This document shows, piece by piece, positions 1 through 8,489 of a stretch of DNA of 33,375 nt. The DNA is taken from positions 1 through 33,375 of the forward strand of contig CAVROA010000002.1 of the NCBI GenBank assembly GCA_963722715.1, given 5' to 3'. The DNA is from DASQGA01 sp963722715 (lineage in GTDB: Bacteria > Actinomycetota > Thermoleophilia > Gaiellales > Gaiellaceae). How positions within the stretch are numbered: the stretch's first letter is position 1; each line of letters starts with the position of its first letter. Under the pieces are notes generated by a model that had not been told where the DNA came from, ran no database searches, and saw only the letters and a list, made by a program, of their open reading frames with translations. Made by a program: the position numbers and the translations under genes.

Positions 1-31
1 GACCGCCTCGCCGGGTCGCGGCGGTGCAGCC

Positions 32-1612
32 ATGCTCGTGCTGCTCACGCTCGCGGCTGGGCAGTTCCTGATGACGCTCGACAGCTCGGTGATGAACGTC
101 TCGATCGCGACGGTCGCGAAGGACGTCGGCACGACGGTGACGGGAATCCAGGGCGCGATCACGGCGTACACGCTCGTGATGGCGGCGCTGATGATCACCG
201 GCGCCAAGATCGGCGCGATCATCGGACGGAAGCGGGCGTTTGCGATCGGCTGCGTCATCTACGGCTGCGGCTCCTTCACGACGTCGATCGCCCAGAGCCT
301 TCCCGTGCTGCTGTTCGGCTGGTCATTCCTGGAGGGAGTTGGGGCGGCGCTGATCCTGCCTGCGATCGTTGCGCTCGTCGCCGGGAACTTCCCGGCCGAG
401 AAACGGCCGGCGGCGTATGGCCTCGTTGCCGCCGCCGGGGCGGTGGCCGTCGCGATCGGCCCGCTCATCGGCGGCTTCTGCACCACCTACTTCTCGTGGC
501 GCTGGGTCTTCGCAGGCGAGGTTCTGCTCGTGCTCGTGATCCTCATCTTCGCGCGTCGGATCGCGGATGCGCCGGTTGAGGAGCGACCGCAGCTCGACAT
601 CGTGGGCGCGGTGCTCTCGGCGCTCGGTCTCGCCCTCCTGGTCTTCGGCGTACTGCGCTCGGGCGAGTGGGGCTGGATCGAGCCCAAGCCCGAAGGACCT
701 TCCTGGGCCGGAGTCTCGCCGACGGTCTGGCTCGTGCTCGGCGGTCTCTTCGTGATCTGGCTGTTCTTCCGCTGGCAGGCACGGCGGGAGTCGCGTGGGG
801 AGGAGCCGCTCGTTCGGACGGCAATGCTGCGCAACCGACAGCTGACCGGCGGCTTGACCATGTTCTTCTTCCAGTACCTCGTGCAGGCGGGCTTCTTCTT
901 CGTCGTGCCGCTCTTCCTCTCCGTCGCGCTCGGCTTGTCGGCGATCGATACCGGCGTCCGGCTCCTCCCGCTGTCGGCGACCCTGCTCGCGGCGGCCATC
1001 GGCATCCCGCGGTTCCTGCCGCACCTGTCGCCGCGCCTTGTCGTCCGCGTCGGGCTGCTGTCGCTGCTCACCGGGACCGTCGTCCTGCTCGGCGCGCTCG
1101 ACGCCGACGCGGGGCCGGAGGTGGTGTTCGTGCCGATGCTGCTCGTCGGCCTGGGCATCGGCGCGCTCGCCTCGCAACTCGGCGCGGTCACCGTCTCGGC
1201 CGTGCCGGACGACGAGAGCCCCGAGGTCGGCGGCGTCCAGAACACGATGACGAACCTCGGCGCGTCGCTCGGGACAGCGCTCGCCGGCTCGCTGATGATC
1301 GCCTCCTTGACGTCGGCGTTCCTGACCAACATCGAGCAGAGCCCCGCCATCCCGGCCAAAGCGACGGAGCAGGCGCAGGTCGAGCTCGCCGGTGGCGTCG
1401 CGTTCGTCTCCGATGCGGACCTCGAGGCCGTGCTCGACGAAGCGGGCGCGACCTCGGCCGCCACCGACGCGGCGCTCGCAGCCAACGCCGACGCCCGCCT
1501 TGCCGGCCTGCGCTCCGCTCTCGGGATCCTGGCCGTGCTCGCACTGCTTGCGCTGTTCCTGGCCCAGGCCATCCCGACGAGACCGATCGGGATCGACGAG
1601 AGGAAGGAGTAA
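32..1612 (+). CDS. MFS transporter, DHA2 (EmrB/QacA-like) drug:H+ antiporter family
   Basis: A 526-residue, highly hydrophobic protein with about 14 predicted membrane helices, the usual architecture of DHA2 exporters that use the proton gradient to expel drugs or other small amphiphiles. The first helix holds LMTLDSSVMNVS, matching the conserved LDxxxxNVA motif of this family. GAKIGAIIGRKRAF resembles MFS motif A between helices 2 and 3, and GPLIGGF resembles motif C. The ATG at 32 starts right at helix 1. The frame stays open to the window edge (codons from position 2 have no stop), and family members usually carry 10-20 residues before this helix, so the true start may lie upstream of the window. 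The stop codon overlaps the ribosome binding site of the next gene, so the two are probably co-transcribed. The substrate cannot be told. Confidence 0.9.
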   Translation: MLVLLTLAAGQFLMTLDSSVMNVSIATVAKDVGTTVTGIQGAITAYTLVMAALMITGAKIGAIIGRKRAFAIGCVIYGCGSFTTSIAQSLPVLLFGWSFLEGVGAALILPAIVALVAGNFPAEKRPAAYGLVAAAGAVAVAIGPLIGGFCTTYFSWRWVFAGEVLLVLVILIFARRIADAPVEERPQLDIVGAVLSALGLALLVFGVLRSGEWGWIEPKPEGPSWAGVSPTVWLVLGGLFVIWLFFRWQARRESRGEEPLVRTAMLRNRQLTGGLTMFFFQYLVQAGFFFVVPLFLSVALGLSAIDTGVRLLPLSATLLAAAIGIPRFLPHLSPRLVVRVGLLSLLTGTVVLLGALDADAGPEVVFVPMLLVGLGIGALASQLGAVTVSAVPDDESPEVGGVQNTMTNLGASLGTALAGSLMIASLTSAFLTNIEQSPAIPAKATEQAQVELAGGVAFVSDADLEAVLDEAGATSAATDAALAANADARLAGLRSALGILAVLALLALFLAQAIPTRPIGIDERKE

Positions 1613-1614
1613 CG

Positions 1615-2442
1615 ATGTGCCGTTGGCTCGCATACTCGGGATCGCCCATCCGGCTCGAGGAGCTGCTCCTCAACCGCGACCGCTCCCTGATCGACCAGAG
1701 CCTGCACTCCCGGCTGGGCGCGACGACGACGAACGGTGACGGCTTCGGCGTCGGCTGGTACGACGAGGGCGGGATCCCGCGGCTCTACCGCAGCGTCCAC
1801 CCCGCCTGGAACGACCAGAACCTGCGCGAGCTCGCCGCCGGAATCTCGTCACACCTCTTCCTTGCGCACATCCGCGCGTCGACGGGAACGGCGATCCAGG
1901 AGACGAACGCGCACCCGTTCCGCCACGGGCGCTGGCTGTGGGTGCACAACGGGCTGATCCGCGAATTTCCACGGTTGCGGCGCGAGCTCGTGCTCGCGAT
2001 CGACGACTCGCTCTTCGCGTCGATCGAGGGCACCACCGACTCGGAGACGATGTTCTACCTCGCCCTCACCTTCGGGCTCGAGAGCGACCCCGTCGCCGCC
2101 GTCGAGCGGATGGTCGGCTTCGTCGAGGAGACCGGACGCCGGCACGGCGTCGAGCATCCACTCCAGATGACGATCGGGACGTCAGACGGGCGCAGCGTGT
2201 ATGCGTTCCGGTACTCGAGCGAGGGCGAGTCCCGATCCCTGTACTTCAGCACGCGCATGGATGCGCTGCAGGCGCTCCATCCGGAGAACGAGGCGCTCGC
2301 CGCGCTGTCGGACGAGACGCGAGTCGTCGTCTCCGAGCCTCTCGGCGACCTCGAGGGTGCCTGGAACGAGGTACCCGAGTCCCACGTCGGCATCATCCAG
2401 CCGGGCGCCGACGAGCTACGACCGTTCACGCCTCACGGGTGA
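1615..2442 (+). CDS. Class II glutamine amidotransferase (YafJ/EgtC-like)
   Basis: A 275-residue N-terminal-nucleophile amidotransferase. After removal of Met1, Cys2 (MCRWLAYSG) would be the nucleophile that releases ammonia from glutamine. Other family signatures are NGDGFGVGWY (40-49), AHIRAST (84-90), ETNAHPF (96-102) and WVHNG (109-113). The length matches stand-alone family members such as YafJ, and EgtC (the hercynyl-gamma-glutamyl-cysteine hydrolase of ergothioneine synthesis) has the same fold. No other ergothioneine gene lies adjacent, so an EgtC role is not supported. The ATG at 1615 is chosen because Cys must be residue 2 and GGAAGGAG lies just upstream, overlapping the MFS stop codon. 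Longer in-frame reading upstream is only a shadow of the MFS gene. Confidence 0.88.
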   Translation: MCRWLAYSGSPIRLEELLLNRDRSLIDQSLHSRLGATTTNGDGFGVGWYDEGGIPRLYRSVHPAWNDQNLRELAAGISSHLFLAHIRASTGTAIQETNAHPFRHGRWLWVHNGLIREFPRLRRELVLAIDDSLFASIEGTTDSETMFYLALTFGLESDPVAAVERMVGFVEETGRRHGVEHPLQMTIGTSDGRSVYAFRYSSEGESRSLYFSTRMDALQALHPENEALAALSDETRVVVSEPLGDLEGAWNEVPESHVGIIQPGADELRPFTPHG

Positions 2443-2545
2443 GTGTGCCAACAGCGCCATGAACGGCGCCTCGGCCCATACTCCGCGCTCGCCGTAACCG
2501 GAGCGGCCCCAGGAGCGCGCGTGCGCCTGACCTGGTCGATCGGCC

Positions 2546-3889
2546 TCAGAGGAGGCGTCCGAGCTTGTTCCAGAACCAGCCCTCGAAGCGTTCATGCGAG
2601 CCCGAGAGCGGCTCGCCTTGGTTCGAACGGGCGACGTCAGGCTCGAAGAGCCTCTCCTCGATGAGCGCGGCCGTCTCTGCGCTTCGCGCGATCATCATGA
2701 TCTCCGAGTTGCGGTAGAGCGCCCAGGCGTCGAGATTCACGGTGCCGAAGCTGACGACGTCGTCCGCGACGACGACCTTCGCGTGGACGACCGTGTCGGG
2801 CAGCTCCCACACCTCGACGCCTGCCCCGAGCATGTCTGGGTAGCGGTGCTTCAGCGCGGCCGTTGCCTGCGCGTTGTTGGACGTCTTCGAGATGACGACT
2901 CTCACCTGCACCCCGCGCTGCGCGGCGGCAACGATCCGGTCGATCATGCCCCGGTCGGTGAGATAGGGGTTCATCACGTCGAGGCGCTGCCGCGCGCCGT
3001 CGATCTGCTCCCGGATCGCCTGCGAGGCGGCCACGTGCCCGCCGGGGATCACCTGTGCGAGCGCGATGGGCGTCGAGCCGGGGTCGGCCGGCTCCGGGAA
3101 GAACGACGACAGTTGGGGCGGCAGCGGCCCGCCGTGCCCGTGGAAGCTCGTTAGGAACGCCGCCTGGGCCTGCCGGACGACGTCGCCTGTGACCCGCACC
3201 ATCACGTCATGGAAGCCGCCGTTCTCGAAATGGTCCTCGATCCCCGCGCCACCCGTCCACGCAATCGTGCCGTCGATCACGTAGAGCTTGCGGTGATCGG
3301 CCCGGCCGACCTCGTCCTGCCGCCAATCGAGCCGCTGGCCGTCGGGGTAGAGGCCGTCCCGGTCGAGCGGGAAGACGTCGTTGACGACGATCTGCGCTCC
3401 GGCTGCAGCAAGGCCCGTGAACATCTCCCGCGCCTGCTCATAGGGCCGGGAGCCGAACCCGTCCACGATCACCCGGACCTCGACGCCCTCCGCAAGCTTC
3501 CGCTCCAGCAGTGCTGCCATGCTCATGCCGATCTCGCCCTCGCGCCAGCCGAACATCAGGATGTGCACCGACGACCGCGCGGCCTCGACATCGGCGAAAA
3601 TTTTCGGGAAGAAGTTCACGCCCTCTGCCCATGGCTCGATCGTCGCTGCGCTCGACCAGGCGAACGGAAGCGCTGCATCGTGTGGACGCGCTGCATCTCG
3701 TGCCACGAACGACTCCGTCGCGGCCTGAGCACCCGCCGGCGTGATCGCGTCGAGGGGCGGCGGCCAGCTCGGCCGCTGCGTGACCCCGAGCACCCGCCGG
3801 TAGGCGAGCACGAAGAGCGCGGCAAACGCGCTCACCACGAGTAGCAATGCCTTGTGCCTGCGCCCCGCCGTGTCCGCACCGAGACTCAT
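2546..3889 (-). CDS. Phospholipase D-like / cardiolipin synthase-like protein with two HKD motifs
   Basis: A 447-residue PLD-superfamily protein. One hydrophobic helix near the N-terminus (about residues 14-30) anchors it in the membrane. Two complete HxKxxxxD motifs follow: HRKLYVID (H199, K201, D206) and HAKVVVAD (H369, K371, D376), each forming half of the phosphatidyl-transfer active site. The tandem layout and length fit bacterial cardiolipin synthases, which join phosphatidyl groups to glycerol acceptors, but a hydrolytic PLD cannot be excluded. The ATG at 3889 is chosen because GGGAG lies about 10 nt upstream. An in-frame GTG at 3913 would add eight residues. It is transcribed alone and converges on the amidotransferase gene. 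Confidence 0.87.
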   Translation of the reverse strand: MSLGADTAGRRHKALLLVVSAFAALFVLAYRRVLGVTQRPSWPPPLDAITPAGAQAATESFVARDAARPHDAALPFAWSSAATIEPWAEGVNFFPKIFADVEAARSSVHILMFGWREGEIGMSMAALLERKLAEGVEVRVIVDGFGSRPYEQAREMFTGLAAAGAQIVVNDVFPLDRDGLYPDGQRLDWRQDEVGRADHRKLYVIDGTIAWTGGAGIEDHFENGGFHDVMVRVTGDVVRQAQAAFLTSFHGHGGPLPPQLSSFFPEPADPGSTPIALAQVIPGGHVAASQAIREQIDGARQRLDVMNPYLTDRGMIDRIVAAAQRGVQVRVVISKTSNNAQATAALKHRYPDMLGAGVEVWELPDTVVHAKVVVADDVVSFGTVNLDAWALYRNSEIMMIARSAETAALIEERLFEPDVARSNQGEPLSGSHERFEGWFWNKLGRLL

Positions 3890-4026
3890 GGCGCAGAAGC
3901 TCCCGCGGCGCACTGCAGTCCGTCCGCCGGGAATGAGTTGGGTGACGCGATCTCCGATGCAGGCATCAGCCGAGAGTGTCTCAGGTAGCGGCTGGCGTGG
4001 GTCCGGTTGCCCAGGAGCCGCGAGCT

Positions 4027-4341
4027 CTACGAACCGAGCAGGTTCCGTTCGGCGATGCAGTCCTTGGCCCAGGCCTCGATCCGCTCCACGTGTGCTTCGT
4101 CGAGCCTCCGGCCCTCGGCGCCTGCGATCCGGACCTGGTGGACCGAAGCCTCCATCGAGTGGTCGATCTGATGGCGCTGCTCGCTCACGATCTCGAACGA
4201 CTCGAGATCTGCGAGGAGCTGCTGGGCCAGCCGGTCGATCTCGGCCTGCGTTACCTCTCGGCCTGCGAAGACGCCGAAGTTGACGACGACCTCGGGGCGT
4301 CCATGCACCTCGTCCTGGAAAACCATGGTGGAGTCACGCAT
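4027..4341 (-). CDS. Small protein of unknown function at the end of an ABC transporter operon
   Basis: 104 residues, not recognised. It is acidic and mostly alpha/beta by eye, beginning MRDSTMVFQDEVHG and containing VVVNFGVFAGREVT followed by amphipathic helical segments, with no signal peptide, membrane helix or cysteine pair. The ATG at 4341 lies a few bases after the permease stop with GAGAAGG between them, so it is clearly the last cistron of the LysE/ABC operon. A longer in-frame start at 4428 would sit inside the permease gene and lacks a ribosome binding site. Co-transcription hints at a role linked to the transporter, but nothing in the sequence gives a function. Confidence 0.65.
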   Translation of the reverse strand: MRDSTMVFQDEVHGRPEVVVNFGVFAGREVTQAEIDRLAQQLLADLESFEIVSEQRHQIDHSMEASVHQVRIAGAEGRRLDEAHVERIEAWAKDCIAERNLLGS

Positions 4342-4348
4342 GTCCTTC

Positions 4349-5101
4349 TCATACCTCGCGGGGCTCCCACTTGAACATCCGAACTGCGACGAGGAAGCCG
4401 ACAACCCCCCAAACCGTGATGGCTGCAAGCGATCCCCACGGCATGTCGAGCCCGTCTCCGGCCACGAAGGTCTCCCGGAGAAGGCGCAGGAGATAGGTCA
4501 GCGGCAGAAGGTCGCCGATCGCCAGCAGGAACGCCGGCATCCCTTCGGTTGAGAAGAAGACTCCCGAGATGAAGGTCATCGGGAGATAGATGGCGTTCAC
4601 CACCGCCGAGGAGCCGTCGGCGCTCCGGACGAGCCCGGTCAGGGCCAGCCCGAGCGCGGCGAAGGCTGCGGCGCCCACCACCAGCACGAGCGCGAATGCA
4701 ACCGGGGCCGCGGGCCAGGACGCATCCAGGACGTATGTGCCGATCAGGAGCTGCGTCACTACCTCGAGCGCGATCACGATGAGGGTCGAGACGATCACCG
4801 CACTCAGGTAGACCGAGGCGGGGAGCGGCGTTCCCCGCACGCGCTTCAACACCCCCGACTCCCGGCGAACGACGAGCGTGATCGCAAGGCCCGCGAAGGC
4901 AGTCGCAACCACTCCGTAGCCGATCAGGCCCGCGAGCAGGTACGTGGAGCCGTTGATGTCGTCGAACTCTTCGTCTCCGTAGACCGAGCCGAGCAGGACG
5001 AGAAAGATGATCGGGAGCAGGAAGGTGAAGAAGGCCGACTCGCGGCTGCGCCAGAAGAGCACCTGCTGGGCCTTGAGCTCGTGGAAGAAGAGCCTCGTCA
5101 C
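4349..5101 (-). CDS. ABC-2 type transporter permease
   Basis: A 250-residue membrane protein with about six hydrophobic segments, typical of ABC-2 exporter permeases (DrrB/NodJ type). It opens with a cytoplasmic amphipathic stretch (TRLFFHELKAQQVLFWRSRE) before helix 1 (FFTFLLPIIFLVLLG). The late segment PMTFISGVFFSTEGMP resembles the conserved ABC-2 region. The start is GTG at 5101, overlapping the TGA of the ATPase gene as GTGA, so translation is coupled. With the preceding ATPase it would form a homodimeric-type exporter for drugs, lipids or polysaccharide. The substrate is unknown. Confidence 0.88.
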   Translation of the reverse strand: MTRLFFHELKAQQVLFWRSRESAFFTFLLPIIFLVLLGSVYGDEEFDDINGSTYLLAGLIGYGVVATAFAGLAITLVVRRESGVLKRVRGTPLPASVYLSAVIVSTLIVIALEVVTQLLIGTYVLDASWPAAPVAFALVLVVGAAAFAALGLALTGLVRSADGSSAVVNAIYLPMTFISGVFFSTEGMPAFLLAIGDLLPLTYLLRLLRETFVAGDGLDMPWGSLAAITVWGVVGFLVAVRMFKWEPREV

Positions 5102-5943
5102 GCCTCGTCCTCCGTGACCTCGAGGTAGACGTCCTCGAGCGTGCGCGGCCGCACCTGGAGGCGTTCCAGCTCGAGGCCCTCGGCGAGTGCCTTCGCGGTC
5201 AACTCGTGGAGGACGCGGGTCGGGTCCGGCGTCCGCAGCACGACCTCCTCGCCGTTCAGGCGGTAGCTGATCTCGACGCCGGACTCGCCCGCCAGGAGCT
5301 CGGCCGGCGTCCCCGTGGCGACGATGCGACCGTCGCGAAGGATCGCGACGCGGTCGGCAAGCTTCTGCGCCTCCTCCATGTAGTGCGTGGTCAGCAGGAT
5401 GCTCTTGCCGAGCGTTCTGAGGCCGCGAATCGTCTCCCAGGCCTGGCGTCGCGCCGCGGGATCGAAGCCGGTCGTCGGCTCGTCGAGGAAGACGAGCTCC
5501 GGGTCGCCGACGAGTGCAAGGCCGAGGTCGAGCCGACGGAGCTGCCCGCCCGAGAGCGTGCGAACGCGCGCGTCGGCCTTCTCCCCGAGGCCCACGAGCT
5601 CGATCACCTCGGACCGGTCGCGGGGATGCGGGTAGTAGCCCGCGAACAGGTCGAGGATCTCGCGGACGGAGAGGGTCGGGTAGACCGCTGAGGACTGGAG
5701 CACGATGCCGATCCGAGCCCTGAACGCCGGCCCGGCCCGGCCCGGGTCCTCGCCCAGGACCCTCACCTCGCCGCCGTCGCGCTTTCGGTAGCCCTCGAGG
5801 ATCTCGACGGTGGTGGTCTTTCCCGCCCCGTTGGGCCCCAGGAGCGCGAACACCTCGCCCTCCTCGTGGCGGAAGTCGATCCCGTTCAATGCCTGGAAGG
5901 AGCCGTACCTTTTTTGCAGCCCCGAAACCTCGATAGCGCTCAC
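5098..5943 (-). CDS. ABC transporter ATP-binding protein (ABC-2/DrrA-CcmA type)
   Basis: A 281-residue nucleotide-binding subunit. It has Walker A GPNGAGKT (36-43), Q-loop Gln83, signature LSGGQ (130-134), Walker B LVFLDE (150-155) and a switch His in LLTTHYMEEA. A C-terminal extension of about 60 residues after the core is typical of DrrA-like exporter ATPases. The start is GTG at 5943, overlapping the LysE-family stop by four bases (GTGA), and the stop overlaps the permease start the same way. It energises the permease encoded next. Confidence 0.93.
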   Translation of the reverse strand: MSAIEVSGLQKRYGSFQALNGIDFRHEEGEVFALLGPNGAGKTTTVEILEGYRKRDGGEVRVLGEDPGRAGPAFRARIGIVLQSSAVYPTLSVREILDLFAGYYPHPRDRSEVIELVGLGEKADARVRTLSGGQLRRLDLGLALVGDPELVFLDEPTTGFDPAARRQAWETIRGLRTLGKSILLTTHYMEEAQKLADRVAILRDGRIVATGTPAELLAGESGVEISYRLNGEEVVLRTPDPTRVLHELTAKALAEGLELERLQVRPRTLEDVYLEVTEDEA

Positions 5944-6575
5944 TGAGGCGACTCACCTTCGAGCGCGCGGTAGCCGAGGACGGCCGCGAACGCGACGAGC
6001 GCCGCCCCGGCGGCGAAGTCCACGAAGCGAAGGAAGCGCGTGCCGACGCGTCGCCGCGCGATCGCGAGGCCGCCGGAGAGGATCGTGAACCAGGTCAGCG
6101 TCCCGGCGCCGATCCCGACGAGCATGGCCGCCGCCGCCGGAGTCGAGGTGACCACGTCGGCCGTCGAGGCTGCCGAGAAGATCGCCGCCCAGGACGCGAT
6201 CGTCAGGGGATTCGATGCCGTTGCGGCGAGCGAGGTCAGGAAAGCGCGGAACGGGGAGGCCACCTCGTCTTCGGTCTCCGCGCCCAGTCGGATGCGAAAG
6301 GCGCTCCAGATCGTCCGGAGACCGAGCAGGCCGAGCACGACCGCGCCGGTGACTCCGAGCCCGATACGCAGCGCAGACACGTCGAGGAGCCGGCTGGCGC
6401 CCGCGATCCCGAGTGCGCCGTAGAGCGTGTCGATGACCGCGGCGCCCGCGCCGATGGCAACGCCCACGGCGAAGGTGCCGCGGAGGACCGAGCGGATGCA
6501 GAGGAGGGTGATCGGCCCAACCTGGGCCCCGACCACAAAGCCGAGTCCGAAACCGAGGGCCAGTCCCGCGAGCAC
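5940..6575 (-). CDS. LysE/RhtB family translocator
   Basis: A 211-residue protein with six likely membrane helices, the usual size of LysE-type exporters, which expel amino acids or related small molecules. The N-terminal GLGFVVGAQVGPITLLCIRSVLRG matches the conserved LysE start (G-x-GPxxxxxxxxxLrG), and TASNPLTIASWAAIF matches the conserved NP-x-T-x-x-x-W segment. The start is GTG at 6575, preceded by a TAGCCT hexamer and six bases, so the mRNA may be leaderless. It is the first gene of the four-gene operon with the ABC transporter. The transported molecule is unknown. Confidence 0.88.
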   Translation of the reverse strand: MLAGLALGFGLGFVVGAQVGPITLLCIRSVLRGTFAVGVAIGAGAAVIDTLYGALGIAGASRLLDVSALRIGLGVTGAVVLGLLGLRTIWSAFRIRLGAETEDEVASPFRAFLTSLAATASNPLTIASWAAIFSAASTADVVTSTPAAAAMLVGIGAGTLTWFTILSGGLAIARRRVGTRFLRFVDFAAGAALVAFAAVLGYRALEGESPQ

Positions 6576-6581
6576 CGGCCT

Positions 6582-6587
6582 AGGCTA
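6582..6587 (-). promoter_or_regulatory. Putative -10 element (TAGCCT) of the LysE operon
   Basis: TAGCCT reads on the minus strand and is followed by only six bases before the GTG start. This spacing would place transcription initiation at or next to the start codon. The pattern recurs at many genes in the window. Confidence 0.5.
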
Positions 6588-6628
6588 TCCCGCGGTGGAT
6601 TTCTCGCTGGCGGCTGCCTTCGCCTTCA

Positions 6629-6634
6629 TAGTGT
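6629..6634 (+). promoter_or_regulatory. Putative -10 element (TAGTGT) before the flippase-like gene
   Basis: TAGTGT is followed by six bases (CTGGGG) and then the ATG. No separate Shine-Dalgarno would fit in a transcript starting there, so a leaderless mRNA is inferred. Confidence 0.5.
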
Positions 6635-6640
6635 CTGGGG

Positions 6641-7624
6641 ATGGGGAATCTCTTCGCGCGGCTGCACGGAAACCGGCGGCTCTACGGCACGCTCCAGGTC
6701 GTCGCACTCGTGGTCGTGCTCGGATTCCTCGGCTACGCCTTCCGCGGGACCTGGGAGGACGCCGAACCGAGGCTCCGCTCCGCAAGCCTTGTCGATCTCG
6801 GGATCTCTACGGCCATCCTCGCGGCGTACTACCTCCTGTTCGTCGCCGGCTGGATGACGATCCTCGCGGCCTACGGAATCCGGGTGCCGTACCGGATCGC
6901 GCTGCAGGCCGAGATGCTGTCGATGCTCGCCAAGTACGTGCCCGGCGGGGTCTGGACGCCCGCAGCCCGCGTGGTTGCGATGCGGCGCGCCGGCGTGAAA
7001 GACACGCCGAAGGTGCTCGCCTCCGTCCTCCTCGAGGCCGGCCTGTCGGCCGTCGCCGGCGTGCTCGTCTTCGTGGCGAGCCTCTCCGCGGTCGACGACG
7101 TGAACACGTCGCTCCTGCCGCTTCTCGGCTTTGCCGCGCTCTGCGCCGTTCTCCTACACCCGCGAGTCTTCCGTCCGCTCGCACGACGGGTGTTCCGTCC
7201 CTTCGGAGCCTCCGAGGTGCCCTCGCTTCCGTACCGGACGATGGTCTACCTGCTCGTCTACTACTCGTTCACCTGGCTCGTCGGTGGGGCGGCGCTCTAC
7301 TTCCTCCTCCGCGCGGTCGGCGAGGACCCCGGCGTCTCCACGATCCCCTACCTCGGCGGCGTGAGCGCCGTGGGAGCGATCGTGGCCGTTCTCTCGATCA
7401 TCGCGCCCTCGGGGCTCGGGGTTCGCGAGGCGTCGATGTACGGCCTCCTGCTCGCGGTGGCGTCCCCGGGCGCCGCCCTGGGCGCAACCGTTCTGAACCG
7501 GGTCACGATCACGCTCGTAGAGGCCGGCCTTCTCCTGGCCGGGACGCTCGCCTGGCGGCTCCGCATCGGCGCCGTCGAGGCGCCCGAACGCAGGCCCGAC
7601 AGCGAGGCACCCGTCCGGACCTGA
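6641..7624 (+). CDS. Lysylphosphatidylglycerol synthase TM region / UPF0104-type membrane protein
   Basis: A 327-residue polytopic membrane protein with about eight helices. It matches the flippase-like LPG_synthase_TM family found alone or fused to lysyl transferase domains (MprF). The signature KYVPGGVWTPAARVV (about residues 99-113) corresponds to the conserved KY(I/L)PGGVW motif, and APSGLGVREASM (about 255-266) to the conserved P-x-GlGvrE motif. The cytoplasmic aminoacyl-transferase domain of MprF is absent, so it may move a lipid or glycolipid rather than make one. The ATG at 6641 is supported by the -10-like box directly upstream. PhzF follows after 19 bp but has its own promoter-like box. 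Confidence 0.82.
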   Translation: MGNLFARLHGNRRLYGTLQVVALVVVLGFLGYAFRGTWEDAEPRLRSASLVDLGISTAILAAYYLLFVAGWMTILAAYGIRVPYRIALQAEMLSMLAKYVPGGVWTPAARVVAMRRAGVKDTPKVLASVLLEAGLSAVAGVLVFVASLSAVDDVNTSLLPLLGFAALCAVLLHPRVFRPLARRVFRPFGASEVPSLPYRTMVYLLVYYSFTWLVGGAALYFLLRAVGEDPGVSTIPYLGGVSAVGAIVAVLSIIAPSGLGVREASMYGLLLAVASPGAALGATVLNRVTITLVEAGLLLAGTLAWRLRIGAVEAPERRPDSEAPVRT

Positions 7625-7631
7625 CCCTCTA

Positions 7632-7637
7632 TAGGCT
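7632..7637 (+). promoter_or_regulatory. Putative -10 element (TAGGCT) before the PhzF-like gene
   Basis: TATAGGCTC lies just after the stop of the upstream gene. TAGGCT is followed by exactly six bases and the GTG start, consistent with leaderless transcription. Confidence 0.5.
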
Positions 7638-7643
7638 CGCCGG

Positions 7644-8489
7644 GTGCCGACCTTCCGCTACGTCATCGCGGACGTCTTCACCGACCGGCCGCTGGCCGGG
7701 AACCAGCTTGCCGTCTTCACGGACGCGCGTGAGATCCCCGAGGAGCAGCTGCAGCCGCTTGCGAAGGAGATGAACTTCTCGGAGACGGTCTTCGTCTACC
7801 CGCCCGAGCAGGGGGGGCACGTGAAGATCCGGATCTTCACGCCTGCGGCCGAGATGCCCTTCGCCGGTCACCCGGTGCTCGGCACCGCCTTCGTCCTCGC
7901 CGGGCCGCTGCAGCTGGTCACGATCAACCTGGAGACGCCCAAGGGCATCATCCCGGTCGAGCTCGAGCGCGAAGGCGCACGCATCGTCTTCGGGCGCATG
8001 TCGCAGCCGATTCCGGAGGTCTCGCCCTTCGACCAGGAGGCCGAGCTCCTGGCCGCGCTTCGGATCGAGCGCTCGGAGCTCCCCATCGAGCTCTACGACC
8101 TGGGGATCACGTTCGTGTACGTCGCCCTTCCCTCGGAGGAGGCTGTGGCGGCGCTCGAGCCCGACTACGCGGCGCTCGCTCGGATTCAGGGCTACGTCGG
8201 GACGTACTGCTTCGCCGGCTCGGGTACACGTTGGAAGGCGCGCATGTTCGCTCCGGCCGACGGCGTTCCCGAGGATCCGGCCACCGGCTCCGCGGCGGGC
8301 CCTCTGGCGTGCCATCTGGCCCGGCACGAACGGATCGGCTGGGGCGAGGAGATCGAGATCTCCCAGGGCGAGGAGATCGGGCGGCCGAGCACGCTCTACG
8401 CACGTGCACACGGCTCCGCAGAGGCGATCGAGCGCGTCGAGGTCGGCGGCTCCGCGGTCGTGGTCGCGCGGGGCGAGTTCAGGCTCTAG
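7644..8489 (+). CDS. PhzF family isomerase/epimerase
   Basis: 281 residues, the usual length for the PhzF/YddE fold, which is two diaminopimelate-epimerase-like halves around a central active site. Glu47 in NFSETVFV corresponds to the catalytic Glu of phenazine PhzF. The conserved FAGHPVLGTA (73-82) and EDPATGSAAG near the C-terminus are both present. Start: GTG at 7644, giving MPTFRYVIADVFTDRPLAGNQLAV, the standard PhzF N-terminus. No other phenazine genes are nearby, so it is more likely a metabolic isomerase of unknown substrate. The 3' end overlaps the convergent decarboxylase gene by 11 bp. Confidence 0.92.
   Translation: MPTFRYVIADVFTDRPLAGNQLAVFTDAREIPEEQLQPLAKEMNFSETVFVYPPEQGGHVKIRIFTPAAEMPFAGHPVLGTAFVLAGPLQLVTINLETPKGIIPVELEREGARIVFGRMSQPIPEVSPFDQEAELLAALRIERSELPIELYDLGITFVYVALPSEEAVAALEPDYAALARIQGYVGTYCFAGSGTRWKARMFAPADGVPEDPATGSAAGPLACHLARHERIGWGEEIEISQGEEIGRPSTLYARAHGSAEAIERVEVGGSAVVVARGEFRL

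Noticed and set aside
323..1633. Long minus-strand reading frames opposite the MFS gene
   Set aside because: Arg/Ala/Pro-rich composition with no family motifs. They mirror the GC-biased codons of a clear transporter gene.
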